From Rhinopithecus roxellana (taxonomy: Eukaryota > Chordata > Mammalia > Primates > Cercopithecidae): 64,000 nt of DNA. Location: contig NC_044560.1 of NCBI RefSeq assembly GCF_007565055.1, forward strand, positions 90,587,295 to 90,651,294. The letters run 5' to 3'. The translations under genes were made by a program, and so were the position numbers. Below, piece after piece: positions 21,897 through 32,539 of this stretch (positions within the stretch are counted from its first letter, which is position 1; every line of letters begins with the position of its first letter). The notes under the pieces were generated by a model, which searched no databases, was not told the DNA's origin, and saw nothing but the letters and a program-made list of their open reading frames with translations.

Positions 21897-21972
21897 AATG
21901 AGAGAAACTATTTGCAAATTATACATCTGATAAGAGACCTGTATCTAGAATATTTAAAGAATTCTCACTTGC
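21897..21972 (+). mobile_element. Displaced L1 ORF2 piece
   Basis: gagagaaactatttgcaaat and catctgataagagacctgta belong 3' of the L1 sequence that ends at 24060, so this piece is out of order. Confidence 0.6.
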
Positions 21973-22098
21973 TAGGCATGGTGGCTCACACCTATAATCC
22001 CAGCATTTTGGGAGGACAAGATGGGAGGATTGCTTGAGCCCTGGAGTTCGAGACCAGCCTGGATAACATAGCAAGATCCCAATTAAAAAAAAAGAAAA
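21973..22098 (+). mobile_element. Alu left-arm monomer-like element
   Basis: taggcatggtggctcacacc to gatcccaattaaaaaaaaag, a single arm with an A tail. Confidence 0.8.
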
Positions 22099-22759
22099 GG
22101 AAAACCACACAACATTACTGAAAAACACTGAAGACCTAAACAAATGAAAAGACACCCTGCGCTCATGGGACTAGAAGACTTAATACTGTTAAGATGACGA
22201 TACTCCTAAATTGATCTACACATTCAGTGCAATCTGTATTAAAATCCTAGCTGGCTTTTTTCGTACAAGTTGACAAGCTTATCTCAAAATTCATAAGAAA
22301 TGTAAGAGACTCAGGGTAACCAAAACAATCTTGAAAGGAAAAATAAAGTTGGAGGACTAGCATTTCCGGAATTAAAAACTTACTACAAAGCTACAGAATT
22401 TAAGACACAGTAGTAATGGCCTAATGACAGACATATAGATCAACAAAATATAATTTAGAATCCAGAAGAAACCCTTACATTTATGGTCAACTATATTCAC
22501 CAAGGATACCAAACAGGAAAAAACTAGCCTTTTCAACAAATGGTGCTAGGACGACTGAAAATCCCCCTGCAAAACAGTAACACTGGACCACTTTCCTCAC
22601 ACTATACACAAAAATTAACCCCAAATGGAGCAAAGACTTGAATCTAAAAGAGAAAACCATAAAATACTTAATAGAAAATGTAGGAGTAAATCTTCATATT
22701 CACTACACCAAAAGTACAAGTAACAAAAAAAATAAATTAGACTTTATCTGGCGCAGGCC

Positions 22760-22972
22760 ATGCAGGAGAGGGACGGCCCGGACCCTGATCGCATAAGGCT
22801 GCTCTCCAGCAAGGCTCAGAGCCCTCTGGATGTTGGCAAGGCCACTTCCAAGGCCTGTGCAGCAGGTGGCGCTGGTGGGCTCTTCTGTATCGCTGGAATA
22901 AGCTATGCTATTTTGCTTTGCATTTGGTTGATTATTTATATGCGGACAACTATTGGAGGGGATTCACGGTGA
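22760..22972 (+). CDS. Short LTR-internal reading frame with one hydrophobic segment
   Basis: 70 codons opening 11 bases inside the LTR. It has a polar N-terminal half and an uninterrupted hydrophobic stretch at about residues 39-61, then TGA at 22970-22972. A second open stretch lies in a different frame at 23053-23226, so any longer ancestral protein is now broken. The layout recalls the membrane-anchored protein encoded in mouse-mammary-tumour-virus LTRs, but no residue-level match is claimed. Expression is unknown; it may be chance. Confidence 0.35.
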   Translation: MQERDGPDPDRIRLLSSKAQSPLDVGKATSKACAAGGAGGLFCIAGISYAILLCIWLIIYMRTTIGGDSR

Positions 22973-23716
22973 GGTCTGGGGAGTGTTACTCATTCGGTAA
23001 TAGTACTGCCCACCCCCACTCCAGATCTTGGAAAATGGGGCAATACCCATGAGCTGGAAAGATAGAAGAAAAATCTTACCACATTACCCTCGGAAAATTT
23101 GGCCCTGGGCCTGTCCCTACAATATGGGTTAATGGCCAGTGGGGGTATGTGATGGGAACACATAAGGGAAAAAAGAAATATGGTATCCCCATAAAGACAA
23201 AAATTCTATGCAAAATTTGTCATGGTTAAGTTCCTAACTTATTTCATATTCTGGGGATTATATAAATGGTGAAAAAATGGTGTGGATAGATGGGAGGTTA
23301 ATTCTATAAAAAGATTTAAGTTTGTGGGACACAATAAGACGACAAGGATATTAAATTTGGTGCCCTAAACAAAAATAAAAGTAAAATACTAAACTTAGAA
23401 AAAAGAAAAATTGTTGTACATAGTTACATAATCAATGTTAAAGTATAACCTTGCACTTAATAGAGACTGCTGTGCCAGTTCTAAGCCTATAACCAATTGT
23501 GCTGCTATAATTGTCCCTAAGACCATTTCCTCAAGACCACACAATGGTCCCGTCTAGCACCTGTAACCACAAGAGCCACCAAGTCTAATATAAGACTTTG
23601 TTATGTTAACTATTAAGCTTGCTTATTCCCCAAAAGGGTAACCAAGGAAAGAAGAACTGACCATCCATGAAAAGAACTGTTCTTGATGTACTTCTGAGAC
23701 TATCCTAATAATCTAT

Positions 23717-23806
23717 ATATAATTATGTAATCACCTGATGCTCTGCTGATTGACAATTGTTCTATAATTATGTAATCACCTGATGCTCTACTGATTGACA
23801 ATTGTT
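23717..23806 (+). repeat. 45-bp tandem repeat in LTR U3
   Basis: Two adjacent copies differing at one base (gctctGctg versus gctctActg) with core aattatgtaatcacctgatg. Enhancer-style duplication typical of retroviral U3. Confidence 0.85.
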
Positions 23807-24060
23807 CTATAAGATACTATATAAGCTTGTAGTAAAAATCATTCGGGGCTGTCAGCCCTTTGCTGGGCTGCAGTCTTGTCTGTGTCTTCTTGTATGTTGT
23901 GTCTGGTGTCTTTATTGTCTCTCGCCACCTTGCCTCTCCCCTTTGGGTTACCTTGGACACGCTAGGGCTGGACCCCGGCATTCATCAAAATTAAAATATT
24001 TTGTGCTTCAAACGATGCCATCAAAAAAAGTGAATAGACAACCCACAGAATGAGAGAAAA

Positions 24061-24364
24061 GGTCGAGTCCAGCGGCTCACGCCTGTAATCCCAGCACTTT
24101 GGGAGGCCGAGGTGGGCGGATCATGAGGTCAGGAGATCGACATCATCCTGGCTAACACAGTGAAACCTGGTCTCTACTAAAAATTTAAAAAAATCAGCTG
24201 GGCGTGGTGGCAGGCATCTGTAGACTCAGCGACTCGGGAGGCTGAGGGAGGAGAATGGTGTGAACCCAGGAGGTGGAGCTTACAGTGAGCTGAGATCACG
24301 CCACTGCACTCCAGCCTGGGCGACAGAGGAAGACTCCGTCTCAAAAACAAAACAAAACAAACAA
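24061..24364 (+). mobile_element. Alu, full length
   Basis: gtccagcggctcacgcctg to a (CAAAA)n tail. Confidence 0.9.
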
Positions 24365-24365
24365 G

Positions 24366-24760
24366 GAATGCTTCTTCATTCATGCTACATCATGGATGAA
24401 CCTTGAAAACATTATGCTACGTGAAAGAAGACACTCACAAAAGCCTACATATTGTATGATTCCACTTATATATTAAATGCCTAGAATGGGAAAATCTATA
24501 AAGACATAAAGTGAATTGGGGTTTCCCAGGGCAGGGGACCAACAGGATAGGGAGCAAGTGCTAAAGGGTATGAAGCTGCCTTTTGGGGTGATAAAATGTT
24601 CTAAAATTACTTGTAGTGATGGTCGCACAACTCTGTGAATACATTAAAAACCATTAAAATGTGTACTTTAAATGGGCAAACTGGATGGTATGTAAATAAT
24701 ATCCTACTAAAGCTGCTAAAAAGATAATTACACTACAAAATGGCACAACCCAGTGACACA
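24366..24760 (+). mobile_element. L1M-type 3'UTR end
   Basis: catggatgaaccttgaaaac, attgtatgattccacttata and actttaaatgggcaaactgg match old L1 3' ends, followed by an A-rich end. Confidence 0.7.
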
Positions 24761-24887
24761 GACATCTGTGCATAGAATGGGAGCACTAGAGTCATGTAAG
24801 TGTTTGTGAAAAATAGAGACACTCACACAAACACTCATCATGAAGGCTTTCTGAAGGAGGTGATGTCAGTTCAGTCTAAAAGGCCTG

Positions 24888-25508
24888 GGGCCAGGCACCA
24901 TGGCTCACGCCTGTAATCCCAGCACTTTGGCAGGCCAAGGCAGGAGGATCGCTTGAGCCCAGGAATACAAGACCAGCCTGGGCAACAGAGAAAACTCTCA
25001 TCTCTACAAAAAATTTAAAATGGCTGGGCGCGGTGGCTCACGCCTGTAATCCCAGCACTTTGGGAGGCCGAGGCAGGTGGATCACGAGGTCAGGAGATCG
25101 AGACCATCCTGGCTAACACGGTGAAACCCCGTCTCTACTAAAAATACAAAAAATCAGCCGGGCGTGGTGGCGGGCGCCTGTAGTCCCAGCTACTTGGGAG
25201 GCTGAGGCAGGAGAATGGCATGAACCTGGGAGGCGGAGTTTGCAGTGAGCCCAGATCACGCCACTGTACTCCAGCCTGAGCGACAGAGCAAAACTCCATC
25301 TCAAAAAAAAAAAAAAAAAAAAAAAATTTAAAACTAGCCAGGTGTGGTGGTATGTACCTACTAGTCCCAGCTACGTGGGAGGCTGAGGCAGGAGGATCGC
25401 TTGAGCTCAGGAGGTTGAGGCTGCAAGTGAGCCAAGATCATGCCACTGCACTGCAGCTTGGGAGACAGAGCAAGACTCTGCCTCAACAACAAAACAAACA
25501 AATAAAAA
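24888..25508 (+). mobile_element. Older Alu split by a younger Alu
   Basis: Left arm 24888-25018 and right arm 25326-25508 belong to one Alu. The gap is filled by the AluY at 25021-25324. Confidence 0.85.
25021..25324 (+). mobile_element. AluY inserted into an Alu
   Basis: ggctgggcgcggtggctcac head and a 23-base A tail. Flanking aaatttaaaa occurs on both sides as the likely target duplication. Confidence 0.9.
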
Positions 25509-25649
25509 GCCTGGGTTTGCCAGGAGACTAGGGGGCATAGGATAAGGAGCTACAGCTCATTGTGGCAATAAGAAACTCCCCTCTTCATGGCTGGGCCTCT
25601 AGACTGGGTACCCCCTTCATAGGGGAACCATGTCCCATTCTACTCTTTT

Positions 25650-25937
25650 TGTTTGTTTTTTGAGACATGATCTCACTCTGTCATCCAGGCTGGAGTGCTG
25701 TGGCCCAATCATAGCTCACTGCAGCCTCAACCTCCCAGGATCAAGCGATCCTCCCGCCACAGGCTCTCAAGTAGCTGTGACCAGGCACACACCACCACGC
25801 CCAGCTAATTTTGTATTTTTTATAGAGACGGGGTTTCGCCATGTTGCCCAGGCTGGGGTCAAACTCCAGGGCTCAAGCAATCTGCCTGCCTAGGCCTAAA
25901 GTGCTGGGATTACAGGCATGAGCCACCACACCTGGCT
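25650..25937 (-). mobile_element. Alu (antisense)
   Basis: ttttttgagacatgatctca to catgagccaccacacctggc. Confidence 0.9.
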
Positions 25938-25999
25938 CCATTCCACCTGATTCCCAGAGTCAGAGAGCCTGGCACTTAACAGAGCAGCCTGTTAATAAC

Positions 26000-26299
26000 T
26001 TTTTTTTTGAGATGGTGTCTTCCTCTGTCGCCCAGGCTGGAGTGCAGTGGCGCAATCTTGGCTCACTGCAACCTCCGCCTCCTGGGTTCAAGCAATTCTA
26101 CTGCCTCAGCCTCCCAAGTAGCTGAGATTACATGTATCCACCACCACACCTGGCTATTTTTTTTTTTTTTTGTATTTTTAGTACAGACGGGGTTTCACCA
26201 TGTTGGCCAGGCTGGTTTCTAACTCCTGACTTCAGGTGATCTGCCAGCCTTGGCCTCCCAAAGTGCTGGGATTATAGGCATGAGCCACCACACCCAACC
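26000..26299 (-). mobile_element. Alu (antisense)
   Basis: Poly-T, gagatggtgtcttcctctgt to catgagccaccacacccaac. Confidence 0.9.
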
Positions 26300-26309
26300 A
26301 ATAGCTTTT

Positions 26310-26873
26310 TAAAATAAATATTCAAATAATTCAAATATTTATTGCATGCTTGCTGTGTGCCAGACACTGTTCCAGAATACAATGGTGAACAACAAAGCCT
26401 AAGTCCTGCCCTCATGAGGCTGACATGGGAGAAAGGGAGACAGAAAATAAGTAAGTAAAATAATAAATGTATAACGCAATTTCAGGTAATAAGCATAAGA
26501 AGAAAACTGAAGCAGATTAAAAAGAAGAGTGGGATGGCAGGAAAGCCTATTTTAGGGAGAGGTCAGGGTAGGCCTGTCAGCCGAGGGGACACATGCGTGG
26601 CATCTGAAGGAAGTGGGTGTGAACCATCTGGACAGTGGAGGAAGAACACTCCAGGAGAGGAAAGGGCATATGCAAAGGCCCTGAGGCAGAAGTGAGCTCA
26701 GCATGTCTGAGAAACAGCGAGATTGCCTATGGATGCAGAGGGCAAGGGGCAGCAGCACATCCTAGGGGTACAGAGAGGTGCCAGGACCCAAGCTGGGTTA
26801 GCCCTGTAGGACGGGGTCCCACGCACAGTGCAGGATGGGTCAGCAGGAGGATGATGTGATCAGATTTATGATT
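26310..26873 (+). repeat. Old interspersed repeat (LINE-2-like)
   Basis: Contains tgctgtgtgccagacactgt and catatgcaaaggccctgagg, phrases common to ancient mammalian repeats. Resumes after the AluY at about 27220-27640. Family named from memory. Confidence 0.4.
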
Positions 26874-26889
26874 AAAAACAATCACTCTG

Positions 26890-27203
26890 GGTCGGGCGCG
26901 GTGGCTCAAGCCTGTAATCCCAGCACTTTGGGAGGCCGAGACTGGCGGATCACGAGGTCAGGAGATCGAGACCATCCTGGCTAACACGGTGAAACCCCGT
27001 CTCTACTAAAAAATACAAAAAAAAACCCAAAAAACTAGCTGGGCGAGGTGGCAGGAGCCTGTAGTCCCAGCTACTCGGGAGGCTGAGGCAGGAGAATGGC
27101 GTAAACCTGGGAGGCGGAGCTTGCAGTGAGCCCAGATCCGGCCACTGTACTCCAGCCTGGGCGACAGAGCAAGACTCCGTCTCAAAAAAAAAAAAAAAAA
27201 AAA
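26890..27203 (+). mobile_element. Monkey-type AluY with 16-bp duplication
   Basis: ggctcaagcctgtaatccca head and gatccggccactgtactcc right arm. Target duplication AAAAACAATCACTCTG at 26874-26889 and 27204-27219. Confidence 0.93.
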
Positions 27204-28183
27204 AAAAACAATCACTCTGACTGCCAGGTGAAGATCAGACTATGAGGGTGAAGCAACCAGGCTGGAAACAGGACTTGGTGGTCATGGTGGACGGGTGAAG
27301 AGTGGCTGGGCCAGGAGATGACTTGAAGTCAGATAGATGTGACCTGTAGGTGACACAGGAGTCCATGATGACTCCTAAGTTTCTGACCAAGCAGCTAAGT
27401 GGATGGTGGAGTCATTTACTGAAACAGAGAAAACGGGGAGGAAGGGTGTGGAGGAGAAGGCCAAGGACACATTTTGGACATGTGAAGTGTAAGATGCTTG
27501 TGGGATATCCAGCAAAGGTGACAGGTAGGCGGTTGGACAGGAGTCTGGAACTCAGGGAGCCATCAGCATGGAGACCCATGTGGACAAACTTAACTCAGTG
27601 ATTTCACTGAAAGTCCTGGGACTGGGCAGCGTGATTGCCCAGGGCATGGGTTCTCAGTGGTGTCATACTGCCCCCTAGGGGCTACTAGAAATTGCAGTCT
27701 ATTTTTGGTGGTAATAGGGTGCCACTGGCATTAGAAGGAAGGGATCAGGGAGGGACTCTAGATGCCCTGCAGTCTCCTACCTAATGGAGAGTTATTCTAA
27801 AACCTGTACTTTCAACAGCCCTGAATAACATTCATGTAGATAAGAAAAATCTATTTATAATGATCTGAGCCTAGAACCTAACTCCACGTTCCATATAAAC
27901 CCAAATAATTTTTTTGTATCAATTTTTTTTCATTTCTTTTTGTTCAGAATTTTACTAAGAGATTTTTACTATTTCAAAACATCATGTTACTTTGATTCTG
28001 CCAAAACAACATACCTGAATCAATCCACACTACCAAGTGCGGCTCTAGGCAGAAGTACACATGTTCAAGTACTTCATACATGTAGTTGTGTCCAAGCATT
28101 TGAATACTGAAATGCATATTATGTTATTACAAATTATTTTCCTTTAATTTCCCTTTATATTACAACTATGGCATAATACTGTG

Positions 28184-28479
28184 GGTTTTTTTGTTTGAGA
28201 CAGAGTCTCACTGTATCACCCAGGCTGGAGTCCAAATGGTGTAATCTTGGCTCATTGCAACATCCACCTCCCCAGCTCAAGCCATCCTCCCACCTCAGCC
28301 TCCTGAGTAGCTGGGACTACAGGTGTTCGCCACAATGCCTAATTGATTTTTGTATTTTCTGTAGAGATGGGGTCTTGCCATGTTGCCCAAGCTTGTCTCA
28401 AACTCCTGGGTTCAAGCAATCCTCCCACCTCAGCCTCCCAAAGTGCTGGGATTACAGGCATGAGCCACTGCACCCAGCC
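28184..28479 (-). mobile_element. Alu (antisense)
   Basis: gtttgagacagagtctcact to catgagccactgcacccagc. Confidence 0.9.
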
Positions 28480-29329
28480 AATACCGTGTTTTTAATTAGG
28501 CATTCACTGGAAGGGTATAGAGCTGAGACTTCCATCTCAGCACACTAGAGCATGAGCTGGAAGAGGCAGGTGCTAGGCTAAAAGGGTGAGAACGATTAAG
28601 GTAAAGAGTGAATACAGATAAAGAAAAGCCATGGTGAGCACTGGGTCCCTCCAAAAATTTAGAGACTAGGAGGAGGAAGAGACAAGGGAAGAGACTGAGG
28701 GAAGACACCATGGGGTAAAAGGTAAGAGAAGAGGGAGGCCACCATTGTCACAGGAAGGCAAGCAGGCCAGGCAGGAGAGAATGATGCAGGCAGGGGATTA
28801 GATCTGGCTGTGGGAAGACTAAATAGTTCTCTTATGATTGTTTCTATAAATAAGTGACACCATCAGTTGAGAGGGAGAGTGTATGAAGCAATGCTGGAGG
28901 GCTGAGGAGTGAAGAAAAGGCGTGTTTTCCAGTCAGACCATGGATGACAAGTACCTCCAGCAATCTGGGAGGACCACTGGGTATTGCTCAAGGTGCCCTT
29001 AAGACCTGAGCCCCTCAACTCAAGAGGGACCAGATAGCTCAGGGCTGTGCTTTTCTCCAGCACACTGAGTTCTGCACTAGGTAAGGAGCATGAGACAGAG
29101 GCAGCGGGCTCCTTCGCACGAGGAAGGAGAGTGTGTCCAGCAACGGTGCGTAGGATGTGAGTGAGGCAACAGGGCAATGTGGCGCGGGTGGATGGGCAGC
29201 GCATCTATGAGTCTAGGACATGTGCCAACCACGAAAACCCCCAAAAGGATGATGTGGTATCACATGAGGAAATCTGAATATGCACTGCAGATGAGAGAAT
29301 AGTATTGTAGCAGTGTTCATTTTCTGATT

Positions 29330-29640
29330 TTGAGAACTATGTCCTGGTAATATTAAAAATACCCTGCTTCTTATGAAATACAAGCTGAAGTATTTAGTGG
29401 TGGATGAACACGAACTCTCCAACTTACTCTCAAATGGCTCTAAAAAAATACACACTGTCTATAAATATATACAGAAGGAGAATAAATAGGAAATGATGTT
29501 CACCAATATAAACAACTGGAGAACCTGAGTAAATGCGAGCAAAGGTATGTGGGGTTCATCACAATATTGTTGTAACTCTTCCGTGAGCTTGACATTACAT
29601 AAAATAAAAAGTTACAAAAACAATAACAAGACACCACTGT
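29330..29640 (+). mobile_element. Old L1-like 3' end
   Basis: gctgaagtatttagtggtgg and acataaaataaaaagttaca resemble ancient L1 3' sequence, as in the similar copy at 32540-33385. Confidence 0.45.
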
Positions 29641-29909
29641 AGGAGCAGACCCAGGCATTTATGCGTCTTCCTCTTTTAATGAAAGGAGACAAATGGGAAC
29701 TGAAATAAGCCAAAATAAAAAACAAAAAAGCTTTTCAAAGCCCAAAGTTAACTCCACCCGAGCAAGGCTGAACGGTCCTCCTGTGTCTGGTGGCTGGGTC
29801 TCCTCCAGACTCCCTGTTTCTCAGCCAGAACCACGGCTCATCCTTCCATCCTGCACAGCCAGCTGCCCTTGCCCAGCCTCCTTTGTCACCACAGATGAGT
29901 AGTTCCTAC

Positions 29910-30094
29910 CTGGTCCTGTGTGTTTGAAGATAAAGTTTTCATCATCAAACTTCTTCTTGTAGATGGACTTGCCCCTGGTGCCGTTGTGGTTTGTGAAATC
30001 ACTGCCCTGGCACATAAACCGGGGGATAATGCGGTGGAAGCTGCTTCCCTTGAAGCTGAGTCCTTTAAATGGGTGCGCGGGTAGTGGAAATTCT
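29910..30094 (-). pseudogene. PPIEL: PPIEL exon (cyclophilin core), frameshifted
   Basis: 185 nt with acceptor atcccag and donor gtagga. The first codons read ENFHYPRTH, then one base is missing where PPIE has EKGFGF. The rest, FHRIIPRFMCQGSDFTNHNG to DDENFIFKHTGPG, is in another frame. The catalytic-arginine motif FHRIIP is retained. PPIE has QGGDF; here it is QGSDF. Confidence 0.88.
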
Positions 30095-30201
30095 CTGGGA
30101 TTGAGAAAGGGAAAGGTCTGAGGTAAGAATATCTAACTAGATCATTAAAACTCCAGCTCTCTGTAACACGCCATCTCTACAAAAACACAAATAATTAGTT
30201 G

Positions 30202-30415
30202 GGTCCCAGCCATGGTGGCTCATGCCTGTAATCCCAGCACTTTGGGAGGCTGAGGTGGGTGGATCACCTGAGGTCAGGAGTTCGAGACCAGCCTGGCCAA
30301 CATGGCAAAACCCCATCTCTACTAAAAATACAGCAATTAGCCAGGTGTGGTGGCACACTCCTAGGTGACAAAGTGAGACCCTGTCTCTAAAATAAAACAC
30401 ACACACCCCCCGCAA
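30202..30415 (+). mobile_element. Alu with internal deletion
   Basis: Head at 30205; the right arm is reduced to cctaggtgacaaagtgagac and an A/CA tail. Confidence 0.85.
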
Positions 30416-30569
30416 ACTCCAGCTCTCCAAATCAAAAAAAGTACATAGTACCTTTATTTAAACTAAATGCTTAATTGTGGAAGTGGCACACAAATAGATT
30501 GAACAGACTAGGTGAAAAGAAGAGAAAGTCCAGAAATAGACCCAGATACATATGAAAATTCAGTATTTC

Positions 30570-30703
30570 AGCTGGGCATGGTGGCTCACATCTGTAATCT
30601 CAGTACTTGGGGAGGCCAAGGCAGGAGGATTGCCTGAGCAGAGGAGTTGGAGACCAGCCTGGGCAACAAGGCAAGACCTCATCTCTATTAAAATATATAC
30701 ATA
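30570..30703 (+). mobile_element. Alu left arm
   Basis: gctgggcatggtggctcaca to ctctattaaaatatatacat. Another Alu follows directly. Confidence 0.85.
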
Positions 30704-30987
30704 GGCCAGGTGTGGTGGCTCAGGTCTGTAATCCCAGCACTTTGGGAGGCCAAGGCAGGTGGATCACCTGAGGTTAGGAGTTCGAGGCCAGCCTGATCAA
30801 CGCGGTGAAACCCTGTCTCTACTAAAAATACAGAAAATTAGCTAAGTGTGGTGGCGTACACCTGTAATTCCAGCTACTCAGGAGGCTGAGGCAGAAGAAT
30901 CACTTGAACCCGGGAGGCAGAGGCTGCAGTAAGCTGAGATCATGCCATTGCACTCCAGCCCGGGCAACAAGAGTGAAACTCTGTCTC

Positions 30988-31012
<25 letters not shown>
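30704..31012 (+). mobile_element. Alu, full length
   Basis: ggccaggtgtggtggctcag head, 28-base A tail running into an (AT)n microsatellite. Confidence 0.9.

Positions 31013-31040
<28 letters not shown>
31013..31040. repeat. (AT)n microsatellite in an Alu tail
   Basis: About 13 AT units directly after the A tail. Confidence 0.9.
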
Positions 31041-31042
<2 letters not shown>

Positions 31043-31325
31043 AAGGAATTAAGTATATTAAGTATTTCATAAAGCTTGGCATCTTAAATCACTGGGGCAA
31101 AGATGGACTTTCTATAAACTGCTCTTAAGACAACTGAATAAACATTTGGACTCCCCTATCCAATTGTGCTACGCAGCCATGACCTGAGAAGGTATATAAT
31201 GACCAGGAGCTCAAATCCCCACAGACAAAGGTCTAGGTCACCCCAGCAGATAAGCCATTTAGATTAGCAGAGGAGCCAGCTGAGGTAAGGATGAGAGGTA
31301 TCTAAAATGGATAGTAGAGGAGGGA

Positions 31326-31592
31326 GGCCAGGCGCCATGGCTCACACCTGTAATCCCAGCGCTTTGGGAGGCAGAGGTGGGCGGATCACCTGAGGTCAGG
31401 AGTTCGAGACCAGCCTGGTCAACATGGTGTAACCCTGTCTCTACTAAAAATACAAAACCAGCCGGGCATCGTGGCAGGCGCCTGTAATCCCAGCTACTTG
31501 GGAGGCTGAAGCAGGTGAATCACTTGAACCCGGGAGGCGGAGGTTGCAAAACGTGAGCCAAGATCATGCCATGGCACTCCAGCCTGGGATTA
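31326..31592 (+). mobile_element. Alu, 3'-truncated
   Basis: ggccaggcgccatggctcac to ccagcctggga with no A tail. Confidence 0.87.
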
Positions 31593-31950
31593 CTAACAGT
31601 TACATGAGTATATTTTTCAGAGACATAGCAATAAAAGCCCAAATAATTAAAATAGTTAAAAGAAATGAATGTTGCCTCTGGTAGGGCAGAAAAATGATGT
31701 TGGGTGGGGGGCAGAAGAATGTTTTATTACAGAATGATTTTCTTTAACTATGTGTAATTATGACTTTGAGAAACATTTTTAAAAGCTAGATTACAACAAA
31801 AAAGATTATGGGTAAAAAAAAGGTCTTCATGAATATTTAAGAAAAAAGGAAAACACAACTGTCAATACTAGCTACCTCTGGGAGATGAGCTGAATAGTAA
31901 GGAGACAAACTTTTAGCTTCTGATTGATACCCTTAAAAATAGTACTTTTC

Positions 31951-32070
31951 TGGCTGGGTGCAGTCACTCATGTCTGTAATCCCAGCATTTTGGGAGGCCG
32001 AGGTGAGAGGATCACTTGAGTCCAGTTCAAGACCAGACTGGACAACATGGCAAAACCCCACCATCTCTAC

Positions 32071-32102
<32 letters not shown>

Positions 32103-32332
32103 TTAGCCGGGAAACACAGTGAAACCCCCACCTGTACAAAAAAATAATAAAAAATTGGCTGGGCATGGTGGTGCATGCCTGTGGTCCCAGCTACTTGGGA
32201 AGCTGAGCTGGGAGGATCACTTGAGCCTGGAAGGTTGAAGCTGCAGTAAGCTGCAGTGAGCTGTGATCACACCACTGCACTCCAGCCTGGGCAACAGAAC
32301 TAGATCCTGTCTCAAAGAAAAAAAAAAAAATT
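31951..32332 (+). mobile_element. Old Alu with expanded middle A-rich region
   Basis: ctgggtgcagtcactcatg head. The middle linker is expanded by A14(TA)n and a partial extra arm. Ends in A13. Confidence 0.8.
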
Positions 32333-32539
32333 GCATTTTTTCCAGTGAAGACACTTGGCAAATAACTCCTCAACCAAGTCAACAAAATTAACATCGCAAA
32401 CATCTGAACTGACATCATGTACTTCCTCATACGATGCACTAACAACACTGCTTCTGTGCTGTTGCTGTCAAAACACATAACCTAAATCTAATCATGAAGA
32501 AGTACTAGACAAATATAAACTGAGAAGCATCACTTAAAC

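Larger units (their letters stand above)
22749..23980 (+). mobile_element. Solo LTR, betaretrovirus-like, 1232 bp
   Basis: Begins TG and ends CA, flanked by near-identical 6-bp duplications (TTTATC 22743-22748, TTCATC 23981-23986) inside L1. U3 features: a 45-bp tandem repeat (about 23717-23806) directly before a TATA box TATATAAG (23818-23825). AGTAAA at 23831 could serve as the polyadenylation hexamer, followed by a T/C-rich R-U5-like end. The 6-bp duplication and length over 1.2 kb fit class II (betaretrovirus-like) LTRs. No internal gag/pol/env is present. The exact named family is not recognised. Confidence 0.7.
22100..24060 (+). mobile_element. L1 ORF2 segment interrupted by an LTR
   Basis: 22100-22748 and 23981-24060 together read as continuous L1 ORF2 (ataaattagactttatc then catcaaaattaaaatatttt). 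An LTR occupies 22749-23980. Confidence 0.75.
20346..29909 (-). other. PPIEL: PPIEL repeat-filled interval lacking the SMANSGPN exon
   Basis: Almost wholly repeats: a rearranged L1 (20460-24760), a betaretrovirus-like LTR, at least ten Alus, and old interspersed sequence (26310-26880, 27220-27640, 28490-29640). I searched by eye for the PPIE exon with LLSMANSGPNTNGSQFF and did not find it. Confidence 0.6.

Noticed and set aside
22749..23980. A complete endogenous retrovirus
   Set aside because: L1 resumes immediately after 23980 and no gag, pol or env sequence is present; only a solo LTR remains.
30900..31128. Frames running through Alu A tails and AT repeats
   Set aside because: Typical Alu-derived translations (poly-Lys/poly-Phe runs); not genes.
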